Shown here: piece by piece, positions 56,321 to 64,000 of the stretch
Numbering within the stretch: position 1 is the stretch's first letter
How the letters are laid out: each line of letters begins with the position of its first letter
Assembly: GCF_004795895.1 (NCBI RefSeq)
Contig: NZ_CP039250.1
Span: 2,170,001 to 2,234,000 of the forward strand
Source of the DNA: Sphingopyxis sp. PAMC25046
GTDB taxonomy: Bacteria > Pseudomonadota > Alphaproteobacteria > Sphingomonadales > Sphingomonadaceae
Reading direction: 5' to 3'
Length of the DNA: 64,000 nt
The notes under the pieces: generated by a model
The model's database searches: none
What the model was told of the DNA's origin: nothing
Seen by the model: only the letters and a program-made list of their open reading frames with translations
Position numbers and translations under genes: made by a program

Positions 56321-56868
56321 CTTGCGTCTCCGGCACCGGCAAAGCGGCGCGTCAGCATGGATTTGAAACGATGGACCTTCGTCGCGACCACATCGGACGA
56401 AACCCCCGTGACTGCGCCGATCTCCGCCGCAGCAACGCCTTCGAGATAGAGGAGCAATATCTGTCGGTCGGGCGGGTCGAGCCGGTCAATGATCCCGAGG
56501 ATCAACGCCATGGCGTGTTCGCTGTCGGCGCGATCGAAGGGCGTGGCGTCGGCGTCCGCGATCTCGACATCCTCGATCGGCGACCAGCCGCGCTGCGCGT
56601 GGCGCTTGTTAGCAAGCATGTGCGACGTCGCGCGATTGTGTGCGACCCGCCACACCCACGTGCTGAGCGAGCAGCGGCCGTCGAAGGTGGCGCAACTTTG
56701 CCACAGCGCGACCTGCAGTTCCTGTTCGAGATCGCGCCGCAACTCGGCATCGGCTTCATAGCCGCGCGCAAGCCGGGCGAGCGCACCGCCGAAGCGGTCG
56801 ATCGCTTCCGCAAAAAGCCGATCCTGATCCCCCTCGGCCACTTCATTCTCCAATCGTTCGTGTCGCAT
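56317..56868 (-). CDS. ECF RNA polymerase sigma factor
   Basis: A 183-residue sigma-70 ECF protein. Region 2 reads YEADAELRRDLEQELQVALWQSCATFDGRCSLSTWVWRVAHNRA, and region 4 reads RLDPPDRQILLLYLEGVAAAEIGAVTGVSSDVVATKVHR with its helix-turn-helix. It heads the operon with the four-helix protein and the serine hydrolase. The stimulus is unknown; an envelope signal is plausible given the exported hydrolase. Confidence 0.88.
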   Translation of the reverse strand: MRHERLENEVAEGDQDRLFAEAIDRFGGALARLARGYEADAELRRDLEQELQVALWQSCATFDGRCSLSTWVWRVAHNRATSHMLANKRHAQRGWSPIEDVEIADADATPFDRADSEHAMALILGIIDRLDPPDRQILLLYLEGVAAAEIGAVTGVSSDVVATKVHRFKSMLTRRFAGAGDAR

Positions 56869-56923
56869 GCCCTTTTAGTCGACAGGGCCGCGACTTTCTG
56901 ACGGAGGAGTGAAAACTTTTTCG

Positions 56924-58903
56924 TCAGGCGTCGATCGCCGCCTCGTCAAGGCTCGCCGCATTGGCCTGGATGAACTGGAAACGGTGCTCGGGATGCTTGC
57001 CCATCAGCCGGTCGACCAGATCCTTGACCAAGTGTCGCTCCTCATATTCCTGTGGCAGCGTGACGCGCAGCATCGACCGCGTCGCGGGGTCCATCGTCGT
57101 TTCTTTCAATTGGTTGGGGTTCATTTCTCCCAACCCTTTGAAGCGCCCGACCTCGACCTTCTTGCCCTTGAACATCGTCGCTTCGAGTTCGGCGCGGTGC
57201 GCGTCGTCGCGCGCATAGGCCGAGAGGTTGCCCGCCGTGAGACGATAGAGCGGCGGCTGCGCCAAATAGACATGCCCGTTCCGCACGATGTCGGGCATTT
57301 CCTGGAAGAAGAAGGTCATCAGCAGGGTCGCGATATGCGCGCCGTCGACGTCGGCATCGGTCATGATCACGATCTTTTCATAGCGAAGCCGATCGGCGTC
57401 GCAATCCTTGCGCATCCCGCAGCCCAGCGCGAGCGCGAGGTCGGCGATTTCCTGATTGGCGCGGATCTTGTCGGCGCTGGCACTCGCGACGTTCAATATC
57501 TTGCCGCGGATCGGCAGGATCGCCTGCGTCTTGCGGTCGCGCGCTTGCTTGGCGCTGCCGCCCGCGCTGTCGCCCTCGACGATAAATAATTCGGTGCCTT
57601 CCGGGCCGTCGTTCGCACAATCCGTGAGCTTGCCGGGCAGGCGCAGCTTGCGGCCGCTCGTCGCGGTCTTCCGCTTCACCTCGCGCTCGGCCTTGCGCTT
57701 GAGGCGCTCGTCCATGCGGTCAAGGACGAGACCGAGCAGCGCGCGACCGCGGTCCATATTGTCCGACAGGAAATGGTCGAAATGGTCGCGCACGGCGTTC
57801 TCGGTGAGACGCGCGGCCTCGGGGCTCGACAGCCGGTCCTTGGTCTGGCTCTGGAACTGCGGATCGCGGATAAAGATCGACAGCATCATCTCGCCGCCGT
57901 TGAACACATCCTCGGCGGTGATCTGCGCCGCTTTTTTCTGCCCGATCAGCTCGCCAAAGACGCGCAGCCCCTTGGTGAGCGCCGCGCGCAGCCCCGCTTC
58001 GTGCGTGCCGCCCGCCGGTGTCGGGATGGTGTTGCAGTACCAGCTATATGATCCGTCGGACCATAGCGGCCAGGCGATCGCCCATTCTGCGCGGCCTTGG
58101 TCATTCGGAAAATCCTGTCGCCCGACGAAGGGCTCGGCAGTCGCGCATTCGCGCGTTCCGATCTGTTCTTTCAGATGATCGGCAAGGCCGCCCGGAAACT
58201 GGAAGACCGCCTCGGCGGGGGTGTCGTCGCCGATCAGCTCGGGCGCGCATTTCCAGCGGATTTCGACGCCCGCGAACAAATAGGCCTTCGACCGCGCCAT
58301 TCGATAGAGGCGCTGCGGCTTGAAGCGGCCATGCTCGCCGAAGATTTCGGGATCGGGGACGAAGGAGACGCTGGTGCCGCGGCGATTGGGCGTCGGGCCC
58401 AGCTCTTCGAGCCCGCCGAGCGGGGTGCCGCGCGAAAAACGCTGGCGATAGAGCAGCTTGCTCCGCGCGACCTCGATCACCGTGTCGGTCGACAGCGCGT
58501 TGACGACGCTGACGCCGACACCGTGGAGGCCGCCCGAGGTCGCATAGGCCTTGCCTTCGAATTTCCCGCCCGAATGGAGCATCGTCATGATGACTTCGAG
58601 CGCCGACTTGCCGGGGAATTTCGGATGCGGATCGACCGGCATGCCGCGTCCGTTGTCGACGACGGTCAGGCGGTTGCCGACGTCGAGCGTGATCTCGATC
58701 CGCGTCGCGTGGCCGGCGACGGCTTCGTCCATGCTGTTGTCTATGACCTCGGCGGCAAGGTGATGGAGCGCGCGTTCGTCGGTGCCGCCGATATACATGC
58801 CTGGGCGTCGCCGGACGGGTTCGAGCCCTTCCAGCACCTCGATCTGCGAAGCGTTGTAGCTATCGGTGGCGGGGTTTGCGGCGTCGAACAAATCGTGACT
58901 CAT
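56924..58903 (-). CDS. parE: DNA topoisomerase IV subunit B
   Basis: A 659-residue GHKL-type ATPase: LEPVRRRPGMYIGGTDERALHHLAAEVIDNSMDEA at the N-terminus, DNGRGMPVDPH, the Toprim motif EGDSAGGSAKQARDRKTQAILPIRGKILNVASA and DADVDGAHI, and the C-terminal QLKETTMDP. ParE is chosen over GyrB because the length is near 660 rather than 800 and there is no GyrB insertion. It decatenates chromosomes with ParC, which is elsewhere. The start at 58903 (MSHDLFDAA) fits the family. Confidence 0.92.
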   Translation of the reverse strand: MSHDLFDAANPATDSYNASQIEVLEGLEPVRRRPGMYIGGTDERALHHLAAEVIDNSMDEAVAGHATRIEITLDVGNRLTVVDNGRGMPVDPHPKFPGKSALEVIMTMLHSGGKFEGKAYATSGGLHGVGVSVVNALSTDTVIEVARSKLLYRQRFSRGTPLGGLEELGPTPNRRGTSVSFVPDPEIFGEHGRFKPQRLYRMARSKAYLFAGVEIRWKCAPELIGDDTPAEAVFQFPGGLADHLKEQIGTRECATAEPFVGRQDFPNDQGRAEWAIAWPLWSDGSYSWYCNTIPTPAGGTHEAGLRAALTKGLRVFGELIGQKKAAQITAEDVFNGGEMMLSIFIRDPQFQSQTKDRLSSPEAARLTENAVRDHFDHFLSDNMDRGRALLGLVLDRMDERLKRKAEREVKRKTATSGRKLRLPGKLTDCANDGPEGTELFIVEGDSAGGSAKQARDRKTQAILPIRGKILNVASASADKIRANQEIADLALALGCGMRKDCDADRLRYEKIVIMTDADVDGAHIATLLMTFFFQEMPDIVRNGHVYLAQPPLYRLTAGNLSAYARDDAHRAELEATMFKGKKVEVGRFKGLGEMNPNQLKETTMDPATRSMLRVTLPQEYEERHLVKDLVDRLMGKHPEHRFQFIQANAASLDEAAIDA

Positions 58904-59074
58904 GATATGGCTATAAGGGGGCGGGAAGGGCGCTGGCAAGCGCGGTTTTGCGCCGCGCGCACGCATCTTGCCGCGGGCTCGGCTCATCGCATTTCGACGA
59001 ACGCAAGGAACTTTGGCGGAAGCTGCCGGGTTGCATTGGCGACCGCAAGGTCAGCAAAAAGTGGAGTAATAACA

Positions 59075-59908
59075 ATGAAATTCGCAGCTCTCCTCGCCGT
59101 TTCGGCGGCTTCCATGATCGCCGTTCCGGCCTTCGCGCAGGACAATCGCGACACGTCGCAGGACTTCGACGGTCCCTATATCTCGATCGGCGGCGGCGCG
59201 TCGCTTCAGGGAAGCGACCGCGGTGAATCCTTGATCTTCGACACCGATCGGGATGGCACCTACGGTGATCAGGTAACGACCGTCGGCGGTACCGATGCCT
59301 TCTCGCCGGGCTTCTGTAATGGCGCCGCTACCGGCACTGCCAATCTCGGCTGCCGCAACGACAAGGATGGACCCGAATTCTTCGGGCGCCTCGGCTATGA
59401 CAAACGCATGGGCAATTTCGTTCTCGGCGCGGTGGTCGAAGGTGGCCACAGCGTCGCGCGCGACAGCGTCAGCGGCTTTTCGACCACCCCCGCGAGCTAC
59501 ACGATGAGCCGCGAGGCCGATTATCAGGCGAACGCCCGGTTGCGCGCCGGCTATACGCCGGGCGGCGGCGCGCTCCTCTATGTCACGGGCGGCGGCGCTT
59601 ATGCGCGGCTCGACAACAAGTTCGTGACGAGCAACACCGCCAACAGCTTTGACGATAACGGCAAGACCAATGCCTGGGGTTATACCGTCGGAGGCGGCGC
59701 CGAGGTGATGGTCACGAACAATATCGGGCTCGGGCTCGAATATCTGTACACCGACGTCAAGGATAAGGATTATGTCGTGAACGTCGGGGCCGGTACCGCG
59801 CCCGCGACCAATCCGTTCCTGCTGAACGGCGGCGGGACCGATATCCGCCGCAGCGACCCGCATTTCCGCACGCACAGCGTGCGCGGGACTTTGAGCTACC
59901 GCTTCTGA
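59075..59908 (+). CDS. outer membrane beta-barrel protein (OmpA/Opa-like)
   Basis: A 277-residue exported protein with a signal peptide cut after AFA (about residue 21), then alternating beta-strand sequence with aromatic strand ends and a final LSYRF. The pattern GPYISIGGGASL...FGRLGYDKR...GYTVGGGAEVMVTNNIGLGLEYLYTDV is the eight-stranded OMP_b-brl type. Ligand or function is unknown. GGAGT precedes the ATG. A strong terminator follows the stop. Confidence 0.85.
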   Translation: MKFAALLAVSAASMIAVPAFAQDNRDTSQDFDGPYISIGGGASLQGSDRGESLIFDTDRDGTYGDQVTTVGGTDAFSPGFCNGAATGTANLGCRNDKDGPEFFGRLGYDKRMGNFVLGAVVEGGHSVARDSVSGFSTTPASYTMSREADYQANARLRAGYTPGGGALLYVTGGGAYARLDNKFVTSNTANSFDDNGKTNAWGYTVGGGAEVMVTNNIGLGLEYLYTDVKDKDYVVNVGAGTAPATNPFLLNGGGTDIRRSDPHFRTHSVRGTLSYRF

Positions 59909-59928
59909 CCTCTTGGGAGCGGAAAGGG

Positions 59929-59966
59929 AGGCGCCGGGTCGATGATCCGGCGCCTTTCTTTTTGCT
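59929..59966. terminator. rho-independent terminator
   Basis: GGCGCCGG (59930-59937) and CCGGCGCC (59947-59954) form an 8-base perfect stem with a 9-base loop, followed by TTTCTTTTT. It lies 21 bases after the barrel-protein stop and just before the convergent thioesterase gene; the U-run serves the plus-strand gene. Confidence 0.88.
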
Positions 59967-60364
59967 TATTGCGCGCGCGGAGCGGCGAATATCGCGAAAT
60001 TGCCGTTGGCGCTCGCGACGAGGCGGTCGTGCTGGAACAGCCGCGCGTCGATATTGGCGACGCGCTTGCCCTTGTGCAGCACGCTCGCGTCGCAGGTCAG
60101 CCGGCCTTCGCGCACCCCAACGTGATAGTTGAATTTGATTTCCAGTGTCGCGCACCAGAAACCCTCGTCCAGCGTGCTGAACAGCGCCCCGCCCATCGCG
60201 GTATCGGCGAGCGAATAGGCGACGCCGCCGTGCGCGACGCCCTGCGGATTGAAATGGCGCTCGCGCTCGATATCGATCGCCATCGTGCAGCGCCCGCCGC
60301 CGCGCTCGACCATTTGCAGGCCGAGCGCGCGGGCGAATTCGAAATCCTGCCCGAAGGGCCTCAC
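59966..60364 (-). CDS. PaaI family hotdog thioesterase
   Basis: A 132-residue hotdog protein. The active-site region reads NPQGVAHGGVAYSLADTAMGGALFS (Asn/His/Asp), and IKFNYHVGVREGRLTCDASV is typical of PaaI-type acyl-CoA thioesterases. No signal peptide. It lies ten bases after gcrA on the same strand and is probably co-transcribed with it. The substrate is unknown. Confidence 0.87.
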   Translation of the reverse strand: MRPFGQDFEFARALGLQMVERGGGRCTMAIDIERERHFNPQGVAHGGVAYSLADTAMGGALFSTLDEGFWCATLEIKFNYHVGVREGRLTCDASVLHKGKRVANIDARLFQHDRLVASANGNFAIFAAPRAQ

Positions 60365-60373
60365 CGGGCGCCC

Positions 60374-61054
60374 TTAACGAACCCGGGGACCGCCAAAGGG
60401 CGGAGGCGGGGGCGGGCGGCGCGTGCCGCGCGGCAGCTGCGCCTGATAGGCGCGACCGCAATGCTCGACGCAATAGGGGAAACCGGGGTTCACCGCCTCG
60501 CCGCAGAAATGGAAATCGGGTTCGCCCGGATGCCCCATCGGCCAGCGGCAGATGCGGTCGTTGAGGTCGAGCAGGCTCGTCTTGTCGGCGATTTCGGGGC
60601 TCGGCTTCGCTGGCACCAGCCGGCGCGGCGGCGCGGGCGGGATCGGCGCCTGCTGGTCGCCAGGCCCTTGGCGGATGAAGCCGCCGGGGCCGATCGAAAC
60701 GATGCGCGGCGCATCGGGCTTCGGCGCGGCTTCGGCGCCGTCTGTACCCGATGCCTGGACCGGCGGCTTGGCTTCGGGTTTCGGCGCTGCTGTCACAGGA
60801 CGCGGTGCTACCGGCGCGGCCGGGCGCGTTGCGGCGGCGGGCGCCGCGGGCTTCGGCGGGGCGGCCTTGGGCGGCTTGGCGATCTTGTCGGTCGCCTTGA
60901 CCGGCGAGGGGCGCGATTTCAGGCCGAGGCGGTGCGCCTTTCCGATCACGGCATTGCGGCTGACCCCGCCGAGCTCGTCAGCGATCTGACTGGCGGTCAG
61001 GCCCTTTTCCCACATGCTGCGCAACTGTTCGATGCGCTCGTCAGTCCATGACAT
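60374..61054 (-). CDS. gcrA: GcrA cell cycle regulator
   Basis: A 226-residue GcrA. The N-terminal DNA-binding part reads MSWTDERIEQLRSMWEKGLTASQIADELGGVSRNAVIGKAHRLGLKSRP; a Pro/Ala-rich linker (residues 60-165) follows, then the C-terminal sigma-70-binding part with CRWPMGHPGEPDFHFCG and PYCVEHCGRAYQ. GcrA recruits RNA polymerase to methylated promoters and is restricted to alphaproteobacteria, so it is a key taxonomic marker. Confidence 0.95.
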   Translation of the reverse strand: MSWTDERIEQLRSMWEKGLTASQIADELGGVSRNAVIGKAHRLGLKSRPSPVKATDKIAKPPKAAPPKPAAPAAATRPAAPVAPRPVTAAPKPEAKPPVQASGTDGAEAAPKPDAPRIVSIGPGGFIRQGPGDQQAPIPPAPPRRLVPAKPSPEIADKTSLLDLNDRICRWPMGHPGEPDFHFCGEAVNPGFPYCVEHCGRAYQAQLPRGTRRPPPPPPFGGPRVR

Positions 61055-61173
61055 CTAAAAATTCCTCATCATTCCACGCCGCGGGCCATATCGTCCGTAT
61101 CGCGATCCTTTCGGATCGATGTCGCGACGGCCCAGCTTGCGGTAAGATCGGGGAGGCGATAGGCGAGAACGCC

Positions 61174-62046
61174 ATGAACGACCAGCCCCAAATTTCGAAC
61201 CCCGACTCAGCGAATATCCGCTCGGGTCCGGCTTTCGCCGAACCCGGCGTCCCGCACATCCACACGCTGAACGTGCCGGGTATGCAGGCGCTATATGTCA
61301 AGGAGGTGCGTCGGTTTTTCAAGGTCCAGCTCCAAACAATCTGGGCTCCCGCGATCACCACGCTCCTTTTCCTCGTCATTTTCACCGTCGCGCTTGGCGG
61401 CTCGGGCCGCACCGTGATCGGCGTGCCCTTCGCCGATTTCATCGCGCCCGGCCTGATCATGATGGCGATGCTGCAGAACAGCTTCGCCAATTCCAGCTTC
61501 TCGCTGCTCGTCGGCAAGATCCAGGGAACGATCGTCGATTATCTGATGCCGCCGCTCGCGGTCGGCGAACTGATCATCGCGCTCGTCGGCGCCGCGATCA
61601 CGCGCGCGGTCCTTGTGGGCCTCGCGCTCTGGCTCGCGATGCTGCTGTGGCCGGGCGTGCATGTCGGCACCGATCATTTCTGGGCGGTCGCCGTTTTCGG
61701 CCTCCTCGGCGCGATGATGCTTGGTTTTCTCGGGCTGATGACATCGGTGTGGGCGGAGAAGTTCGACCATGCCGCCGCGGTGACCAATTTCGTCGTGACG
61801 CCGCTCGCGCTGCTCTCCGGGACCTTCTATTCGGTCGACAAGCTGGCGCCCTGGTTTCAGACGATCGCGCACGGCAATCCCGTCTATTACGCGATCATGG
61901 GCTTTCGTTACGGCTTCATCGGCACGGTCGATTCGACGATCACCAATCCGGTGCTGACTGCGGTGCTGGTGCTCGTCGCGGTCAATATCCTGCTCGGCGT
62001 GATCACCTATCGCCTGCTCGCGTCGGGTTGGAAGCTTAAGGCTTGA
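61174..62046 (+). CDS. ABC-2 type transport permease
   Basis: A 290-residue membrane protein with six helices (from about residue 60) and the ABC-2 permease signature in TFYSVDKLAPWFQTIAHGNPVYYAIMGFRYGFIG. The N-terminal 60 residues are hydrophilic (NVPGMQALYVKEVRRFFK just before the first helix). Such permeases export polysaccharides or drugs. The ATPase partner is not adjacent in this window, so the transported molecule is unknown. The start at 61174 (MNDQPQIS) is the most plausible ATG. Confidence 0.87.
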   Translation: MNDQPQISNPDSANIRSGPAFAEPGVPHIHTLNVPGMQALYVKEVRRFFKVQLQTIWAPAITTLLFLVIFTVALGGSGRTVIGVPFADFIAPGLIMMAMLQNSFANSSFSLLVGKIQGTIVDYLMPPLAVGELIIALVGAAITRAVLVGLALWLAMLLWPGVHVGTDHFWAVAVFGLLGAMMLGFLGLMTSVWAEKFDHAAAVTNFVVTPLALLSGTFYSVDKLAPWFQTIAHGNPVYYAIMGFRYGFIGTVDSTITNPVLTAVLVLVAVNILLGVITYRLLASGWKLKA

Positions 62047-62053
62047 AACCCGC

Positions 62054-62428
62054 TCAGTGACGGTGGATCGCGCGGACGCGGTAGCGGCCGTGATCAAGCC
62101 CGTCGAACATCGCGTCGATCTGCGGATGGTCGATCGGCCCGCCGTCGCCGTCGGCAACCAGATTCTGCTGGCTGACATAGGCGATATAGGATGAATCGCC
62201 GTTTTCGGCGAGCAGGTGGTAATAGGGCTGTTCCTTGGCGGGACGGATTTCCTCGGGAATCGCCTCATACCATTCGTCGGTGTTCGCAAAGACCGGGTCG
62301 ATATCGAACACGACGCCGCGAAAGTCGAACATGCGGTGGCGCACGATGTCGCCCGGCGCAAAACGCGCGCGGCCGATCAGCGGCGCAGTAACGGTTGCGC
62401 CAAGGGCGGAAGAGGACTCGGGTGTCAT
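62054..62428 (-). CDS. hspQ: heat shock protein HspQ (hemimethylated-DNA-binding YccV family)
   Basis: A 124-residue YccV/HspQ domain protein with ARFAPGDIVRHRMFDFRGVVFDIDPVFANTDEWYEAIP and QPYYHLLAENGDSSYIAYVSQQNL. HspQ modulates Lon protease and DnaA levels in E. coli. The first 20 residues lie outside the domain, so a later start is possible, but ATG 62428 is the first. It is convergent with the permease gene, with a 7-base gap. Confidence 0.87.
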   Translation of the reverse strand: MTPESSSALGATVTAPLIGRARFAPGDIVRHRMFDFRGVVFDIDPVFANTDEWYEAIPEEIRPAKEQPYYHLLAENGDSSYIAYVSQQNLVADGDGGPIDHPQIDAMFDGLDHGRYRVRAIHRH

Positions 62429-62606
62429 AAGATCAATCTATGGCTGTTTACGCCTGTTTCAAGTCCGTTACATTCACGTCGGCCGCGATTTGCCGAATCG
62501 GCTGTGATCAGCGTTACAGATGGACTGGCCAATCGGGCTAAATTGCTCCTCTGGCTTGTGCATTTCCCATTCGGGTTGCGGGCCGCACCTTCAGGGGAGA
62601 AGCATT

Positions 62607-63233
62607 ATGGCTGACGTACCACCCAATATCTCCGGGCCCGCATCGGGCATTGTCCAGCGCGTGAAGGATATCCTGCTCAAGCCGAAGGAAACATGGCCGG
62701 TGATTGCGGCCGAACCGGCGACGACGCAGTCGATCTACGTCCCCTATGTCGTCGTGCTCGCCGCGATCGGGCCGATCGCGCAGTTCATCGGCGGACAGGT
62801 CTTCGGTTTTACCGCCTTCGGAGTCACTTATCACCCGCCGATCGGTACCGCGCTGGGCTCGGCAGTCCTGTCCTATGGGCTCTCGCTCGCGATGGTTTTT
62901 GTCCTTGCGCTCGTCATCGACGGGCTGGCACCCAATTTCGGTGGGCAGAAGGATCAGGTTCAGGCGCTCAAGGTCGCCGCCTACTCGGCAACCGCCGGCT
63001 GGGTCGGCGGAATTTTCGGGTTGATCCCGGCACTCGGCCTAATCGGGATGCTGTTCGCGCTCTACGGGCTCTATCTTCTCTATCTCGGCTTGCCGGTGCT
63101 GATGAAGGTGCCGCTGGACAAGGCGCTCGGCTATACCGCCGTTGTCGTGATTGTCGCGATTGTCCTGGTATTCATTGTCAGCGCGATCGTCGCTTCGCTG
63201 ACGGCGCCGTCGCTACTCAGCATCCGGGGCTAG
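62607..63233 (+). CDS. Yip1 family membrane protein
   Basis: A 208-residue protein with a soluble N-terminus (SGIVQRVKDILLKPKETWPVIAAEP) followed by five helices (from about residue 48), the standard Yip1/DUF1282 layout. The KETW motif after the amphipathic start is typical of the family. Function in bacteria is unknown. The ATG at 62607 has AGGGGAG upstream. No operon partner is seen. Confidence 0.85.
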   Translation: MADVPPNISGPASGIVQRVKDILLKPKETWPVIAAEPATTQSIYVPYVVVLAAIGPIAQFIGGQVFGFTAFGVTYHPPIGTALGSAVLSYGLSLAMVFVLALVIDGLAPNFGGQKDQVQALKVAAYSATAGWVGGIFGLIPALGLIGMLFALYGLYLLYLGLPVLMKVPLDKALGYTAVVVIVAIVLVFIVSAIVASLTAPSLLSIRG

Positions 63234-63241
63234 TCATGGCC

Positions 63242-63261
63242 TGATATTGTCATATATATCA
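63242..63261. promoter_or_regulatory. AT-rich inverted repeat before the SGNH hydrolase gene
   Basis: TGATAT (63242-63247) and ATATCA (63256-63261) are perfect inverted arms eight bases apart, in an AT-rich patch about 105 bases upstream of the start at 63365. It may be an operator or promoter element; no regulator is evident. Confidence 0.3.
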
Positions 63262-63364
63262 TCTCTTCAGCGGTACGGACGATCTGCCGTTCGGCCGATA
63301 TGGCCGGTCCGGTGCGGTCCGCTGCGACCATTCTAGGGACGCGCCGCTGAACAGGGAGTATGTG

Positions 63365-64000
63365 ATGCCTCATCCTTGGAAGTTTTTCGCTGCCGCGTCG
63401 GCTTTGCTGCTGGTCGCCGCCGCCCCGGCGAAAGGCGAATGGACGCCCGCCTGGTCGGCGAGCATGTGGGAAGCGGCGAACGAGAAGCAGAAAGTCGCGG
63501 TAGACGATGCGACGCTGCGCTTTGCCGTTCGCGTCGGCGCTGCGGGCGAAGGCATCCGGCTCCGATTGTCGAACGAATATGGCGAGCCGCTGCTCATCGG
63601 CGCGGCCAGCGTTCGGAAGCCGGGTGAAAAAGCGGTGCCCGTCCTCTTCGGCGGTCAGGCGTCGGTACGCGCATCCGCCGGCACGACCCTGGTCAGCGAC
63701 GCGGCAGAGCTGCGCGTCGGGGCCTTCGATGTGGTCGAGGTTTCGGTCTATCTTCCCGATGCCGTAAAGCTGAACACGGTCCATGGCGCCGGCGGGGCCC
63801 GGACGCAGATATCCGCGCCGGGCGATTTCACGCAGGCGGGCTTCGTCGCGGTGCGTACAGCGGATACCCGGCCGCTGCTCGCGGGCGTCGATGTGCTGGG
63901 CAAGGCGCAGCGGCCGGTCGTCGTCGCTTTCGGCGATTCGATCACCGACAATCCGGGATGCGCCAACGACGCCGTGCCGATATGCCGGTGGGGCGATGTG
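63365..64000 (+). CDS. SGNH/GDSL hydrolase, N-terminal part (partial)
   Basis: The first 212 codons of a gene cut by the window end. A signal peptide (about residues 1-23) precedes a beta-sandwich domain (WTPAWSASMWEAAN...SVRKPGEKAVPVLFGGQ). The nucleophile block VVVAFGDSITDNPGC then begins the SGNH fold; the GDS motif is complete. Extracellular GDSL esterases of this type with an N-terminal beta domain often deacetylate polysaccharides. The catalytic His/Asp are outside the window. Confidence 0.85.
   Translation, partial: MPHPWKFFAAASALLLVAAAPAKGEWTPAWSASMWEAANEKQKVAVDDATLRFAVRVGAAGEGIRLRLSNEYGEPLLIGAASVRKPGEKAVPVLFGGQASVRASAGTTLVSDAAELRVGAFDVVEVSVYLPDAVKLNTVHGAGGARTQISAPGDFTQAGFVAVRTADTRPLLAGVDVLGKAQRPVVVAFGDSITDNPGCANDAVPICRWGDV

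Noticed and set aside
56924..58903. GyrB instead of ParE
   Set aside because: The protein is about 660 residues long and lacks the GyrB insertion, which favours topoisomerase IV.
1..64000. CRISPR arrays, prophage or integrated element
   Set aside because: No regularly spaced direct repeats, no phage structural or integrase genes and no cas genes were seen; the only mobile-like sequence is the short MITE-like element.

Overview
The window is a high-GC, gene-dense stretch of an alphaproteobacterial chromosome. It most resembles the order Sphingomonadales (Sphingopyxis/Sphingomonas-like). The grounds are a GcrA cell-cycle regulator, SigF/NrsF-type sigma and anti-sigma factors, many TTG/GTG starts and 1-4 bp start/stop overlaps, and GC-rich intergenic palindromes of the kind scattered through sphingomonad genomes. 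I see no prophage, transposase, CRISPR array or rRNA. There is one tRNA (Lys, TTT). Nearly all genes look intact; the first (ugd) and last (SGNH hydrolase) are cut by the window edges.

Layout, 0-13 kb: the end of ugd, then tamA-tamB (outer-membrane protein export) and a tiny lipoprotein. A yybP-ykoY manganese riboswitch follows and controls a GDT1/TMEM165-type Mn exporter; galE lies opposite. Next is a compact metal-stress operon: bufA (bufferin precursor), bufB (DUF692/MNIO enzyme), bufC (DUF2063), a DoxX protein, an ECF sigma factor (SigF type) and its membrane anti-sigma NrsF. A matching ECF promoter sits before bufA, so the operon appears to encode a metal-binding modified peptide, its maturation enzymes and its own regulator.

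13-26 kb: housekeeping and metabolic genes. They include tRNA-Lys, folK, a family-5-like uracil-DNA glycosylase, rppH, an esterase, korAB (2-oxoglutarate:ferredoxin oxidoreductase), a YdjM-like membrane protein, a cyclopropane-fatty-acid synthase, a NylB-like serine hydrolase, an SDR, purF and hisI.

26-40 kb: acyl-CoA and branched-chain catabolism. A MerR regulator with a palindromic operator precedes an acyl-CoA dehydrogenase. The methylcrotonyl-CoA carboxylase genes (mccB-mccA) continue into GNAT, MaoC and CitE-like genes. After an M13 peptidase, isovaleryl-CoA dehydrogenase heads a small operon opposite a LysR regulator. Together these give the upper part of leucine degradation.

40-54 kb: sulfate activation (cysD-cysNC-cysQ), SDR and MDR oxidoreductases, two clusters of non-coding repeats including a 268-bp MITE-like element, then uvrC, a thioesterase, recO, leuB, metZ, apaG and a GcvA-type LysR regulator.

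54-64 kb: an ECF sigma factor, a four-helix membrane protein and a penicillin-binding-type serine hydrolase form an operon of unknown role. parE, an outer-membrane barrel, a thioesterase, gcrA, an ABC-2 permease, hspQ, a Yip1 protein and a partial SGNH hydrolase complete the window. All functions are assigned by reading motifs and family resemblance; no database search was possible.
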